Part shown: piece after piece, positions 16,239-25,500 of the stretch
Numbering within the stretch: position 1 is the first letter of the stretch
Layout of the letters: each line of letters opens with the position of its first letter
Assembly: GCA_044372405.1 (NCBI GenBank)
Contig: JBILRW010000006.1
Location: forward strand, 1-61,912
Reading direction: 5' to 3'
Length of the DNA: 61,912 nucleotides
Source: CANGYM01 sp044372405
GTDB taxonomy: Bacteria; Pseudomonadota; Alphaproteobacteria; JAJTHO01; CANGYM01
Translations under genes and position numbers: made by a program
Notes under the pieces: model-generated
What the model saw: the letters and a program-made list of their open reading frames with translations, nothing else
What the model was told of the DNA's origin: nothing
Database searches by the model: none

Positions 16239-17534
16239 ATGACGGAGACCCTGGATCAAGCCTTAAACCGTCTGGCCCAGGCCGTTCCCAAATCGATTGA
16301 CCTGTCTTTGGGCCGGATTGAGGCGGTTTTGGAAAAATTGGGATCCCCCCACAAACGCCTTCCCCCAGTGATTCACCTGGCGGGAACCAATGGCAAGGGA
16401 TCCACGCTGGCTTTTTTGCGGGCTATTTATAAAGCGGCGGGGTATCAGGTACACAGTTATTCATCCCCCCACATTGTGTCGTTTTGTGAGCGCATTCACC
16501 TGAATAATCATGATATTACGCCAGAAGTTTTTGCGGCGGCGATAGAGGATTTTTTAAAGACAGGGCTTCATGAGGTAACATTTTTTGAGGCTTTGACCCT
16601 GATTGCCGTTCAACTGTTTGCGGCCCATCCGGCGGATGTACTGATTTTGGAAACGGGCCTGGGGGGGCGGGGTGATGCCACAAACGTGGTGGATCAAAAA
16701 TTGGCCACGATCTTAACCCCCGTTTCTATGGATCATCAGGACCGGCTGGGGGATACCCTGGAAAAAATCGCCCGGGAAAAAATCGCCATTTTTCGTCCTA
16801 AAACCCCGATTTTTTGTGGCCTTCAAGATCCTAAAGTGGCCAACCTAGTGCATCAGGCGGCGGATGATTTGGGCGCCCCTGTATCCATGTTCGGGGTTGA
16901 TTTTTCATCAGAATATAGCCTCACAAACATGGTGTGGCAGGATTTAAAAACGGGCGATACGTTGACATTGCCCGCGCCCCCCCTGAAGGGAGCCCATCAA
17001 ATCCACAACGCTGCCCTGGCCGTGACGTGTGTTCGGGGGCTGGAATCTGTTTTACCCGTTGCCCATGAAGCCCTGATTCAGGGAATCACACAGACATTTT
17101 GGCCGGCGCGGTTGCAGTCGGTTTCCCCTGTTGTCTTTGGTTTGCCTGAATCGTGGTCAGTGTATGTTGACGGCAGTCATAATGCAGCGGGGGCTGAAAC
17201 CCTGAGAGTGTTTTTGAACGCCCAACTCTGGCAACGACGCATTCTGGTCATGGGCTGTTTGGCGCGTAAAGACTGGAAATCCATCGTGGATACCCTGGCA
17301 TCCTGGCCCACGGAGATTCATCTGGTGCCCGTGACGGGGCATGAAACATCCTGGGATTTGGGGGAGGTTGCAGGTTATCTTCAAACAAAAGGCCATGATG
17401 TGACAACGCATTCTGACTGGCGGGCGGCACTAGCGGTGGCTAATAAAGACAATGTTTCCCTTCCCACCGGCCTGATCATCACAGGATCCCTGTATTTGGC
17501 GGGGGAAGTTTTGAAGGATACGAGGGGGGTGTAG
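16239..17534 (+). CDS. folC: folylpolyglutamate / dihydrofolate synthase FolC
   Basis: This enzyme adds glutamate to dihydropteroate and/or tetrahydrofolate. The 431 residues carry the P-loop GTNGKGST at 49-56, the folate-site SYSSPHIVSFCERIH, the conserved ETGLGGRGDATN, and DGSHNAAG in the C-terminal ligase domain. Only 5 nt separate it from dnaN. With folB-folP and folD elsewhere in the window it supports de novo folate synthesis. Whether it has both activities cannot be told from sequence. Confidence 0.95.
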   Translation: MTETLDQALNRLAQAVPKSIDLSLGRIEAVLEKLGSPHKRLPPVIHLAGTNGKGSTLAFLRAIYKAAGYQVHSYSSPHIVSFCERIHLNNHDITPEVFAAAIEDFLKTGLHEVTFFEALTLIAVQLFAAHPADVLILETGLGGRGDATNVVDQKLATILTPVSMDHQDRLGDTLEKIAREKIAIFRPKTPIFCGLQDPKVANLVHQAADDLGAPVSMFGVDFSSEYSLTNMVWQDLKTGDTLTLPAPPLKGAHQIHNAALAVTCVRGLESVLPVAHEALIQGITQTFWPARLQSVSPVVFGLPESWSVYVDGSHNAAGAETLRVFLNAQLWQRRILVMGCLARKDWKSIVDTLASWPTEIHLVPVTGHETSWDLGEVAGYLQTKGHDVTTHSDWRAALAVANKDNVSLPTGLIITGSLYLAGEVLKDTRGV

Positions 17535-17574
17535 CCCCAAAGTTGGCATACAACAGTCGCCGTTCCCCCCCCCC

Positions 17575-19353
17575 TCATTTTTTATCCGATCCCCACCATA
17601 ATGCGGGCAATCCTAAGCTATATGGGGGAATGGGATCAGGATGCCGCAGCCAGGACCGATAAGCCGTGCGGTATTCTCCCAAATGCCAATGGAAAATCAG
17701 ATGGTGTTGCCACAACAAAACACGGTCCAGGGCGCGGGTATAGGCGCGTAATTCCTCGCGGGTGGTGGCGTTCAGCAGCCCCTGGGTCAGCGCATCCACC
17801 ACGGGATCCTGAATGCCCATCAGATTTTGAGACCCCGGAACATTGGCAAACGTCGATCCCCAATAGGCATATTGCTCATTCCCCGGCGACAAACCCACAG
17901 GGTACACAAATGGGGTCATGTCGTAATCAAAAGCCTCAAGCCGTTTTTGATACTGCGCGCTGTCAATGATGCGCGTTGTCATGGTGATGCCCAATTTTTT
18001 CAGGTTTTGGGCAAAGGGGGCAGCCACACGCTCAAACGTCGTATCATCCATGACCATTTCAAACTGAAAGGGGGTGTTGTCGGTGGCCTTAACACGGACA
18101 CCGTCCCGGATGATCCATCCCGCTTGTGTTAACAGCGCATCGGCCTTTTCCAGACTGGCGCGGCGGGCTTCTGGCGTTCCTAAAACGGGCAGGGTAAAGG
18201 GCTTGGTGAACACCTCTGGCGGTAACTTGGCGCGATAGGGCTCCAGCAGGGCCAGTTCTTCCGGCGAAGGCAGACCCGTGGCCGATAAATCCGTATGCCC
18301 GAAATAGCTGGACGTGCGCCGATAGGTGCCAAAAAACAGGGTGGTGTTCAGCCATTCAAAATCAAAGGCCAAGCTGAGGGCCTCCCTCACCCGCGCATCC
18401 TGAAACAACGGGCGACGATGGTTCATGATAAAACCCTGAATGGGGCTGGGGCGGCCATCATCGATTTGTTTGACAATCACCTCTCCCTTCCGAACGGCGG
18501 GAAAATCATACGCCGTGGCCCAAAGTTTTGAGATATTTTCAATACGCACATCATAATCGCCGCCCTTAAAGGCCTGTAGCGCCACAACGCTGTCTCTGTA
18601 ATACTGAATGTTCAGGGTTTCAAAATTATACATCCCCCGATTGACCGGCAAATCCCAGCCCCAATAATCGGGGCGTCGTTTCAGGGTCAACAGCCGCCCG
18701 GGCTTAACCGTGACAATCTCATAGGGGCCCGAGGTCAGCGGCGGCACCAACGTCGTTTTGGTAAAATCATTTTTGGTATAATACGCTTTGGACAACACCG
18801 GCAAATCGCCCAAAATCAGGGGCAATTCCCGACTGTGGCCGTCTTTTAGGGTAAACACCACGCGATCTTTGGTGGGGGCCTTGACCGTATCCACTTCCCG
18901 GTAATAGCTGCGATAGGCAGGCTGGCCGTATTGTTTCAGGCTCTCAAAGGAAAACACAACATCCGCTGAGGTAATGGGGGAACCATCGGCAAAGCGGGCT
19001 TTGGGATTCAGGGTAAAAGTGACCTGGTTGCCACTTACCTCAACATCCTTGGCAATCAAGCCATAACGGCTAAAGGGCTCATCGTATGAGGCCACCATCA
19101 GCGTTTCAAACACATTGCCCATCAAGTCCGTGGCGGCGACACCTTTCAGCAAAAACGGATTGAGGGTATCAAAGGTTCCATAAGACGCGGTTTTTAAGGT
19201 TCCCCCCACGGGGGCCTTGGGATTCACATAATCAAAATGCTGAAAATCCGGTCCATATTTGGGCTGCCCATGCAACGCCAAAGCCGGCGCTGCCCGTGAT
19301 GTTTCACCGCAAGAGACAAACAAAGCCAGCAGAACAACAATAAAAAAACGCAT
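17575..19353 (-). CDS. YejA-like family 5 solute-binding protein
   Basis: A periplasmic oligopeptide-binding protein of ABC family SBP_bac_5, closest in style to YejA, the microcin C/peptide receptor. The N-terminal MRFFIVVLLALFVSCG is a signal peptide, and the mature part has GQPKYGPDFQHFDYVNPKAP and the family segment FADGSPITSADVVFSFE. It has 592 aa from the ATG at 19353, which sits in a TGATG overlap with the upstream stop, with GAGG in front. The matching permease and ATPase genes (yejBEF) are not adjacent, so the transporter must be completed elsewhere. Confidence 0.88.
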   Translation of the reverse strand: MRFFIVVLLALFVSCGETSRAAPALALHGQPKYGPDFQHFDYVNPKAPVGGTLKTASYGTFDTLNPFLLKGVAATDLMGNVFETLMVASYDEPFSRYGLIAKDVEVSGNQVTFTLNPKARFADGSPITSADVVFSFESLKQYGQPAYRSYYREVDTVKAPTKDRVVFTLKDGHSRELPLILGDLPVLSKAYYTKNDFTKTTLVPPLTSGPYEIVTVKPGRLLTLKRRPDYWGWDLPVNRGMYNFETLNIQYYRDSVVALQAFKGGDYDVRIENISKLWATAYDFPAVRKGEVIVKQIDDGRPSPIQGFIMNHRRPLFQDARVREALSLAFDFEWLNTTLFFGTYRRTSSYFGHTDLSATGLPSPEELALLEPYRAKLPPEVFTKPFTLPVLGTPEARRASLEKADALLTQAGWIIRDGVRVKATDNTPFQFEMVMDDTTFERVAAPFAQNLKKLGITMTTRIIDSAQYQKRLEAFDYDMTPFVYPVGLSPGNEQYAYWGSTFANVPGSQNLMGIQDPVVDALTQGLLNATTREELRAYTRALDRVLLWQHHLIFHWHLGEYRTAYRSWLRHPDPIPPYSLGLPALWWGSDKK

Positions 19354-20153
19354 CAAGCCTCACGTATAAATTGAAGAGAAGCCCTGTGCAACGCAGGATT
19401 GGCGGCGGCCAAAACGCTGCCATCAAAGGTATCCAGCGTGATGGCTTCCCCTGCCCAGGTGGTGATCACTCCGCCGGCATTTTGAACGATGGGAATCAGC
19501 GGCATAATATCGTAAACCTTCAGCTGATCCTCCATCACAATATCGAGTGTTCCTGAGGCCAGCAACGCATATTGATACGCATCCCCGCCGTAGGTCACAA
19601 AGCCTTTGCCCTTTCCCGCCTTTCTTTGGGTATCGATGAAAGACTCCAGGGCCTGGAATTTGGATTTGTTAGCCTCACTAAACAAATGCGGCGATGTGGT
19701 GGACAGGCGGGCATTTTCCAAAGCGGTTACTGGTGCGGTGGATAAAACCGAGGGTTGACCCTGACCTCTACGATGAAGGACTTGCCCGCCTTCTATCCAG
19801 AAAAGATCATCCAGCCAGGGTTGATAGGCCGCGCCAAAGGTTGGTTTTCCACCCTCAAGCGTCCCGAGGAGCGTCATAAACGTGGGCTTGCCACACAGAA
19901 ACGCCTTGGTTCCGTCGATGGGGTCCAAAATCCAGGTGGTGTTGGTGGTGCCGATTTGGTTGGGAAATTCCTCCCCCACAATGGTATCGTGCGGATGGTG
20001 GGATAAAATTAGCGTACGCAAAGCCGCTTCGATCCCTTGGTCAACCGCCGTGACAGGGGTGGCATCGTCTTTCAGTACTGATCCTGGGGCCCGGGCGGGG
20101 GTTTCTCCTCGCACGGTCCGACAAAATACGTCCAGGGAAAACGAGGGATTCAT
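19353..20153 (-). CDS. inositol-monophosphatase-family phosphatase (HisN-like)
   Basis: This Mg-dependent sugar or histidinol phosphatase has 266 aa. Motifs are KDDATPVTAVD near 28-38, GEE at 60-62, the metal-binding DPIDGTKAF at 77-85, and C-terminal WAGEAITLDTFDGS. The DPIDGTKAF form is typical of HisN-type histidinol-phosphate phosphatases, but since his genes look lost elsewhere (34.9 kb) another substrate such as inositol phosphate is possible. The ATG at 20153 comes one base after the YggT stop, implying translational coupling. Confidence 0.82.
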   Translation of the reverse strand: MNPSFSLDVFCRTVRGETPARAPGSVLKDDATPVTAVDQGIEAALRTLILSHHPHDTIVGEEFPNQIGTTNTTWILDPIDGTKAFLCGKPTFMTLLGTLEGGKPTFGAAYQPWLDDLFWIEGGQVLHRRGQGQPSVLSTAPVTALENARLSTTSPHLFSEANKSKFQALESFIDTQRKAGKGKGFVTYGGDAYQYALLASGTLDIVMEDQLKVYDIMPLIPIVQNAGGVITTWAGEAITLDTFDGSVLAAANPALHRASLQFIREA

Positions 20154-20154
20154 A

Positions 20155-20451
20155 TCAAGCAAGGCCGTAGGTCAATTCCCACATCAAATTCAGGGCAAAC
20201 TGGAGCAGTAAAATCAAAACAATGGGGGATAAATCAAAATTAAGTTTCGGAATCAAACGGGTTTGCTGGCGGCGCAGCCAAGCCAAGGCCGGTTCCGTAA
20301 TACGGTGGGCGAAGTCCTGAAGGGCGCGAATCAGCGGGTTTCCACTGTTGACAACGCCAAAATAAATCAGCCAACTCAAAATAATATGGGCAATCAGAAT
20401 CCAGATATACAGCGACACAACACTGTCAATTAACTTGAGTAAGGCCATCAT
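20155..20451 (-). CDS. YggT-family membrane protein
   Basis: A 98-aa integral membrane protein of the YggT family, with hydrophobic segments near residues 10-32 and 70-90 and the characteristic DFAHRITEPALAWLRR between them. Family members are implicated in envelope or osmotic functions, but the role is not established. AGGAG about 8 nt before the ATG at 20451 sets the start. It heads a three-gene unit with the phosphatase and the YejA-like gene. Confidence 0.85.
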   Translation of the reverse strand: MMALLKLIDSVVSLYIWILIAHIILSWLIYFGVVNSGNPLIRALQDFAHRITEPALAWLRRQQTRLIPKLNFDLSPIVLILLLQFALNLMWELTYGLA

Positions 20452-20516
20452 TTGACTTGTCTCCTCTTTTGGCCAAAGAGTATAGAAGAATAGCGTGCCC
20501 CACAAGGAAAAATCAG

Positions 20517-21302
20517 ATGAAACGAAAAACCGCCCCCGCCCTGCGTGCCATGAAGGGAAAATCCCCCATTGTGGCGCTGACTGCCTATACCTATCCCATG
20601 GCCGCGTTTTTGGATCCGTTTGTGGATGTGCTTTTGGTGGGGGATTCGCTGTCCATGGTTTTATATGGCAATGCCAATACGTTAAGCGTTTCTCTTGAAA
20701 CGATGATTCAGCATGGAAAGGCCGTTGTGCGCGGGTCCCGCCAGGCCCTGGTCGTTATCGATATGCCCTTTGGCAGTTACGAGGCCAGCCCGCAGCAGGC
20801 CTTTGCAAATGCCGCCCGGGTTTTGTCGGAAACAGGGGCCGGCGCGGTGAAGATCGAGGGGCATGCCGAAATGGTGGAAACGGCGGCTTTTTTGGTGGCC
20901 CGAGGCATTCCCGTCATGGGCCACGTGGGCCTGCGCCCCCAGCATATCAACACCATGGGGGGCTTTGCCCTGCAGGGAAAGGATGAAGCGGCGGCGCGTT
21001 CCATTGCCGAAAGTGCTTTCTCTTTGGCAGACGCAGGATGCTTTGCCGTTGTTATTGAGGGCGTGCCGGAGGCCCTGGCGATGCAAATCACAAAGGATAT
21101 TTCCGTCCCAAGCATCGGGATTGGCGCATCCCCCCGCTGCGATGGCCAGATTTTGGTGACCGAGGATATGTTGGGTTTGTTTCCTGATTTTAAGCCCGCT
21201 TTTGCCAAGCAGTATAAAAACTTAAGTCAGGAGATTCAGTCCGTGGTTGAAAACTATGCCAGCGAGGTGCGATCGGGCACCTTTGATCCCAAAGCCCTAT
21301 AA
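20517..21302 (+). CDS. panB: ketopantoate hydroxymethyltransferase PanB
   Basis: The first committed step of pantothenate synthesis, transferring a hydroxymethyl group from methylene-tetrahydrofolate to alpha-ketoisovalerate. The 261-aa protein has LTAYTYPMAAFLDPFVDVLLVGDSLSMV, the metal-binding VIDMPFGSY, and MGHVGLRPQ. AAGGA about 8 nt before the ATG at 20517 selects this start over one 60 nt upstream. It is unlinked from panC. It is followed 14 nt later by plsC, probably in one transcript. Confidence 0.96.
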   Translation: MKRKTAPALRAMKGKSPIVALTAYTYPMAAFLDPFVDVLLVGDSLSMVLYGNANTLSVSLETMIQHGKAVVRGSRQALVVIDMPFGSYEASPQQAFANAARVLSETGAGAVKIEGHAEMVETAAFLVARGIPVMGHVGLRPQHINTMGGFALQGKDEAAARSIAESAFSLADAGCFAVVIEGVPEALAMQITKDISVPSIGIGASPRCDGQILVTEDMLGLFPDFKPAFAKQYKNLSQEIQSVVENYASEVRSGTFDPKAL

Positions 21303-21316
21303 AGCCCCATGATGCC

Positions 21317-22012
21317 ATGATCCGGGGCCTCTTTTTTCATTGTTTTTTGCTTCTCTGGACTTTTTTGGTGGGCCTGGTTTCCTTACCGTTTTATGCGTTT
21401 CCTAAGCAATTACCCTGGATTCAATGGGTTTGGTCGTGGGGGGCCATGGCTTTTTTAAAATATGGCGTGGGATTGGATTACATTTTGAAAGACCCAACAG
21501 GGGCTTTATCCCAAAAAAACGGTCCTGTTTTGTTCGTGTCACGTCATCATTCCGCGTGGGAAACGGTGGCGTATCTGACCATCCTCACCCATAACCCTAA
21601 CTTACGCTTTGTTCTGAAAAAAGAGCTTTTGGTGCTTCCCTTTTTCGGCTGGTATTTGCGGGGCGTGGGGATGATTGCGCTGGATCGGCGGCAGGGGCTG
21701 GAATCCCTTCGCATCCTTAAAAAACAGGTTCGTGAAACCATTCAAAAAGGGTGTGATGTGGTGATGTATCCCGAAGGCACGCGCACGGACCAAAACAGTC
21801 CCCTGGTGTTACAGCGCGGTGTGATCATGGCCTATGAAGCGGCGGGCGTTCCCGTTATCCCCATAACCCTGGATTCCGGGCGGTTTTGGCCCAAAAACAG
21901 CCTGAAAAAATATCCGGGCACCGTTACGGTGCGCCTTCACGAAACAATCCCCCCGGGCCTGCCCCGGGATGTGTTTTGGCAAAAAATCAATGGGGTGTTT
22001 GGAGAAGGGTAA
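21317..22012 (+). CDS. plsC: 1-acyl-glycerol-3-phosphate acyltransferase (PlsC)
   Basis: A membrane lysophosphatidate acyltransferase that makes phosphatidic acid. It has 231 aa with an N-terminal membrane anchor (residues 5-25), acyltransferase block I RHHSAWET with the H77-x4-E82 catalytic pair, block II near FFGWYLRG, and block III YPEGTR at 151-156. The H-x4-E form of block I is common in alphaproteobacteria, whereas the textbook form is H-x4-D. No clear Shine-Dalgarno was seen. It feeds CdsA (58 kb) in phospholipid synthesis. Confidence 0.9.
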   Translation: MIRGLFFHCFLLLWTFLVGLVSLPFYAFPKQLPWIQWVWSWGAMAFLKYGVGLDYILKDPTGALSQKNGPVLFVSRHHSAWETVAYLTILTHNPNLRFVLKKELLVLPFFGWYLRGVGMIALDRRQGLESLRILKKQVRETIQKGCDVVMYPEGTRTDQNSPLVLQRGVIMAYEAAGVPVIPITLDSGRFWPKNSLKKYPGTVTVRLHETIPPGLPRDVFWQKINGVFGEG

Positions 22013-22059
22013 GGGGGGGGTATTTTTGTAAGGCCGCCGCCAAAAAACAAATAAAATTC

Positions 22060-22091
22060 TTGACATATATATATATATATATATATATATT
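22060..22091 (+). promoter_or_regulatory. TTGACA with (TA)n tract: length-variable promoter candidate
   Basis: A perfect -35 hexamer TTGACA (22060-22065) runs directly into about 13 TA dinucleotides up to 22091. TATATA or TATATT hexamers at 22082-22091 can serve as -10 elements with spacers from 16 to 20 bp, depending on register. Because slippage in the TA run would change spacer length, promoter strength could vary. It lies about 90 nt upstream of the small membrane-protein gene. Confidence 0.55.
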
Positions 22092-22180
22092 ACGCTAAAT
22101 TCAATTCACCCTAGAGCCCTTAAAACAACGTTAAAAAACAATGTTTTTTGGGAACTTAGGATCTCTCATTTTGAGGTTGT

Positions 22181-22459
22181 ATGAGTAAGAAGGAAATAAC
22201 GGTATTCAGCGTCGGGTTTGCATTGATTTCAATGTTCATGTTGGGGATCTTTTTCTCTGGAGGAAACGACAGACCCTTCCAGAGGGCAGGAATGGCACTG
22301 GGCTTTTCATTCCTGTGCTCCGTAGCCCTAACTTGCACAGCCTCCTCTAAGGCCGAAACCAACGCAAGAGCGTTGGATGAAGCCGTAGCTAAAGCCGTAG
22401 CTAAAGCCGTGGGAAAAGCCCTAGAGGAGGCTAAGGCTAAAAAAGAAGAAGAACAGTAA
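22181..22459 (+). CDS. small membrane protein with Ala/Lys helix
   Basis: Not recognised. The 92-aa protein has two predicted membrane segments, at about 8-25 (VFSVGFALISMFMLGIFF) and 37-53 (MALGFSFLCSVALTCTA), and a charged C-terminal helix built of AVAKAVAKAVGKALEEAKAKK. The helix is encoded by a near-perfect 12-bp repeat. GAGG lies 5 nt before the ATG. It is convergent with rpoB and shares a bidirectional terminator with it. The TA-tract promoter upstream makes it a candidate for on-off or graded expression; its function is unknown. Confidence 0.7.
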   Translation: MSKKEITVFSVGFALISMFMLGIFFSGGNDRPFQRAGMALGFSFLCSVALTCTASSKAETNARALDEAVAKAVAKAVGKALEEAKAKKEEEQ

Positions 22460-22478
22460 TCTTGTTCTTTTGCTTTAA

Positions 22479-22513
22479 AAAGCCCCTACTCCTCAAACGA
22501 GGGTAGGGGCTTT
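22479..22513. terminator. bidirectional terminator at the end of rpoB
   Basis: An 11-bp perfect stem (AAAGCCCCTAC with GTAGGGGCTTT) is extended by a 4-bp inner stem around an AAAC loop. It overlaps the rpoB stop codon and lies 20 nt past the small membrane protein stop. A/T runs on both sides suit termination in both directions. A strong terminator here means rpoB is the last gene of its transcript. Confidence 0.8.
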
Positions 22514-25500
22514 CTCGCTTCTTGGGCCTGCAGATAATCGCTTTGTTTCAGCTCGATGTTCAGACCCAGTGACCGAATTTCCTTAATCAAAACATTAAAG
22601 GATTCGGGAATGCCGGTTTGGAACGTTGCATCGCCCTTGACGATGGATTCGTAAACCTTGGTCCGGCCGGCCACGTCGTCGGATTTAATGGTCAGCATTT
22701 CCTGCAGGGTATAGGCGGCGCCGTAGGCTTGCAGGGCCCAAACCTCCATTTCCCCAAAACGCTGGCCCCCGAATTGGGCTTTTCCGCCCAGCGGCTGCTG
22801 CGTCACCAAACTGTACGGACCAATGGACCGCGCATGGATTTTATCGTCCACCAGGTGGTGCAGTTTCAGCATATAGATATAGCCCACGGTGACGGGACGA
22901 TCGAACTTTTCCCCCGTGCGGCCATCGTACAGCGTCACCTGACCGGAACCGTTCAGACCGGCTTTTTCCAGCATGGTAACGATTTCGGCTTCCTTGGCCC
23001 CATCAAAAACGGGGGTGGCCATGGGAATGCCCTTTTTCAGGTTGTGGCAGAGTTCTTTCAGGTCATCTGGATTCATGGCGTCGATTTCTGATTGCGTTTC
23101 CGCATCGGCATAAATCGTTTTCAGGTGGGCCTTGGCGTCCTTCTGGCCCTTGTCTTTATCCAGCGAGGCAATCATCTGCGCCACCTGACGGCCCAAACCG
23201 CCCGAGGCCCAGCTAAGGTGCGTTTCCAAAATCTGGCCCACGTTCATCCGGGACGGAACCCCCAGCGGGTTAAGGACGATGTCCACCGGCGTGCCATCCT
23301 CCAGGAACGGCATGTCCTCCAGCGGCACAATGCGGGAAACAACCCCCTTGTTTCCGTGACGACCGGCCATTTTATCCCCGGGCTGAATTTTACGCTTCAC
23401 GGCCACGAAGACCTTAATCATCTTCATCACACCGGGCTGTAAATCATCGCCGCGCTGCAACTTGTCCACTTTGTCGTTAAAGCGGGCATTGATTTCGCGC
23501 AGACTCGTTTCAAATTCCTGATTCAATGTGGCAACACGGTCCATAACCACGGCATCCTGAACCACAATTTTGGACCACTGGTTTTTGGGCGTCGATGTCA
23601 GATACTCCTGATCAATGGCCTGGCCACGTTTCCCACCGGTGGCTTTTTCAATGACTTGACCCACCAGCCAGGACTGAAGACGATCATAATAACTGGTTTC
23701 GATGATCCGGCGCTGGGTGTCCCGTTCCCGGGCCAGGGTATCAATCCCTGCCTGTTCCAGGGCCACGGCCCGTTCGTCCTTATCAATCCCCGTGCGGGAG
23801 AAAATCCGCACCTCCACCACCGTTCCAGCCACCCCGGGCGGGAGACGCAGCGAGGTATCCCGCACATCACTGGCCTTTTCCCCGAAAATGGAACGCAGGA
23901 GTTTTTCCTCCGGCGTTGACGGTGTTTCAGCTTTGGGCGTGACTTTACCGACCAAGATATCCCCGGGCTTCACTTCCGCGCCGACGTACACAATCCCGGC
24001 TTCATCCAGATTGCGCAGGGCTTCTTCCCCAACATCCGGCACATCACGGGTGATGTCTTCCTGACCCAGTTTGGTATCACGGGCCATAACCTCGAATTCT
24101 TCGATGTGAATCGATGTAAAGACATCTTCGCGCACAATGCGCTCGGACAGCAAAATCGAATCCTCGAAATTATACCCATTCCACGGCATGAACGCACACA
24201 AAACGTTGCGTCCCAGGGCCAGCTCGCCCAGATCCGTGGACGGTCCATCGGCAATAATATCGCCCTTTTTAATGGTATCCCCGACCTTGACCACCGGCTT
24301 TTGGTTGATGCAGGTATCCTGGTTGGATCGTTGAAATTTACGTAAATTGTAAATATCCACACCCACACCCGTGGCGCCATCCGCCGTGCGCAGCACAATG
24401 CGTTCAGCATCCACGCGGTCCACCACACCATCACGGCGGGCCACAACGACAACACCGGAATCCCGGGCCACAACGGCCTCCATACCGGTGCCCACCAGGG
24501 GGGCTTCGGCGCGAAGCAGCGGCACAGCCTGGCGCTGCATGTTGGATCCCATCAGGGCGCGGTTGGCATCATCATTTTCCAAAAAGGGAATGAGCGACGC
24601 CGCCACAGACACCAACTGCTTTGGTGATACATCAATGTAATCAATGTCTTCCCGGCGGGCCAAAATAAACTCCCCGGCCTTGCGACAGGTGATGAGTTCA
24701 TCCACAAATCCACCCTGGGTATTCAAGGATGCGTTGGACTGGGCAATGGTGTAACGGCTTTCTTCCAGCGCGGACAAATAGTCCACAATGTTGGAAACCT
24801 TGCCATCAACCACTTTACGGTAAGGGCTCTCAATAAACCCGTAACGGTTAATACGGGAAAACGTCGCCAAGGAGTTAATCAGACCGATGTTCGGCCCTTC
24901 AGGCGTTTCAATGGGACAAATCCGACCATAGTGGGTTGGGTGAACGTCACGAACCTCAAACCAGGCGCGCTCACGGGTTAATCCCCCAGGCCCCAAGGCC
25001 GAAAGACGGCGTTTGTGGGTGATTTCCGATAAAGGATTCGTTTGGTCCATGAACTGAGACAACTGTGAAGACCCAAAAAACTCCTTCACCGCCGCCACAA
25101 CAGGTTTGGCATTGACCAAATCATGGGGCATGGCTGTTTCTAATTCCACGGCGCCCATGCGCTCCTTAATGGCGCGCTCCATGCGCAGCAGACCCAAACG
25201 AAATTGATTTTCAATCAATTCGCCCACGGAACGCACACGACGGTTACCCAGGTGATCAATATCATCAACTTCGCCGCGACCATCTTTCAGGTTAATGATG
25301 GTCCGCACGATTTCGATAATATCATCTTTTTCCAAAACACGAACCGTATCCGGCGCGTTTAGCCCTAGGCGAGCATTCAATTTCACACGGCCGACTGAGG
25401 ACAAGTCATAACGCTCTTCATCAAAAAACAGGCTCTTAAACAGGGCCTCTGCGGCCTCATATGTGGGGGGCTCACCCGGGCGCATGACACGGTAAATGTC

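Noticed and set aside
25020..25110. Rifampicin-resistance substitution in RpoB
   Set aside because: The FMDQTNPLSE form is the ordinary alphaproteobacterial sequence, not a resistance change.
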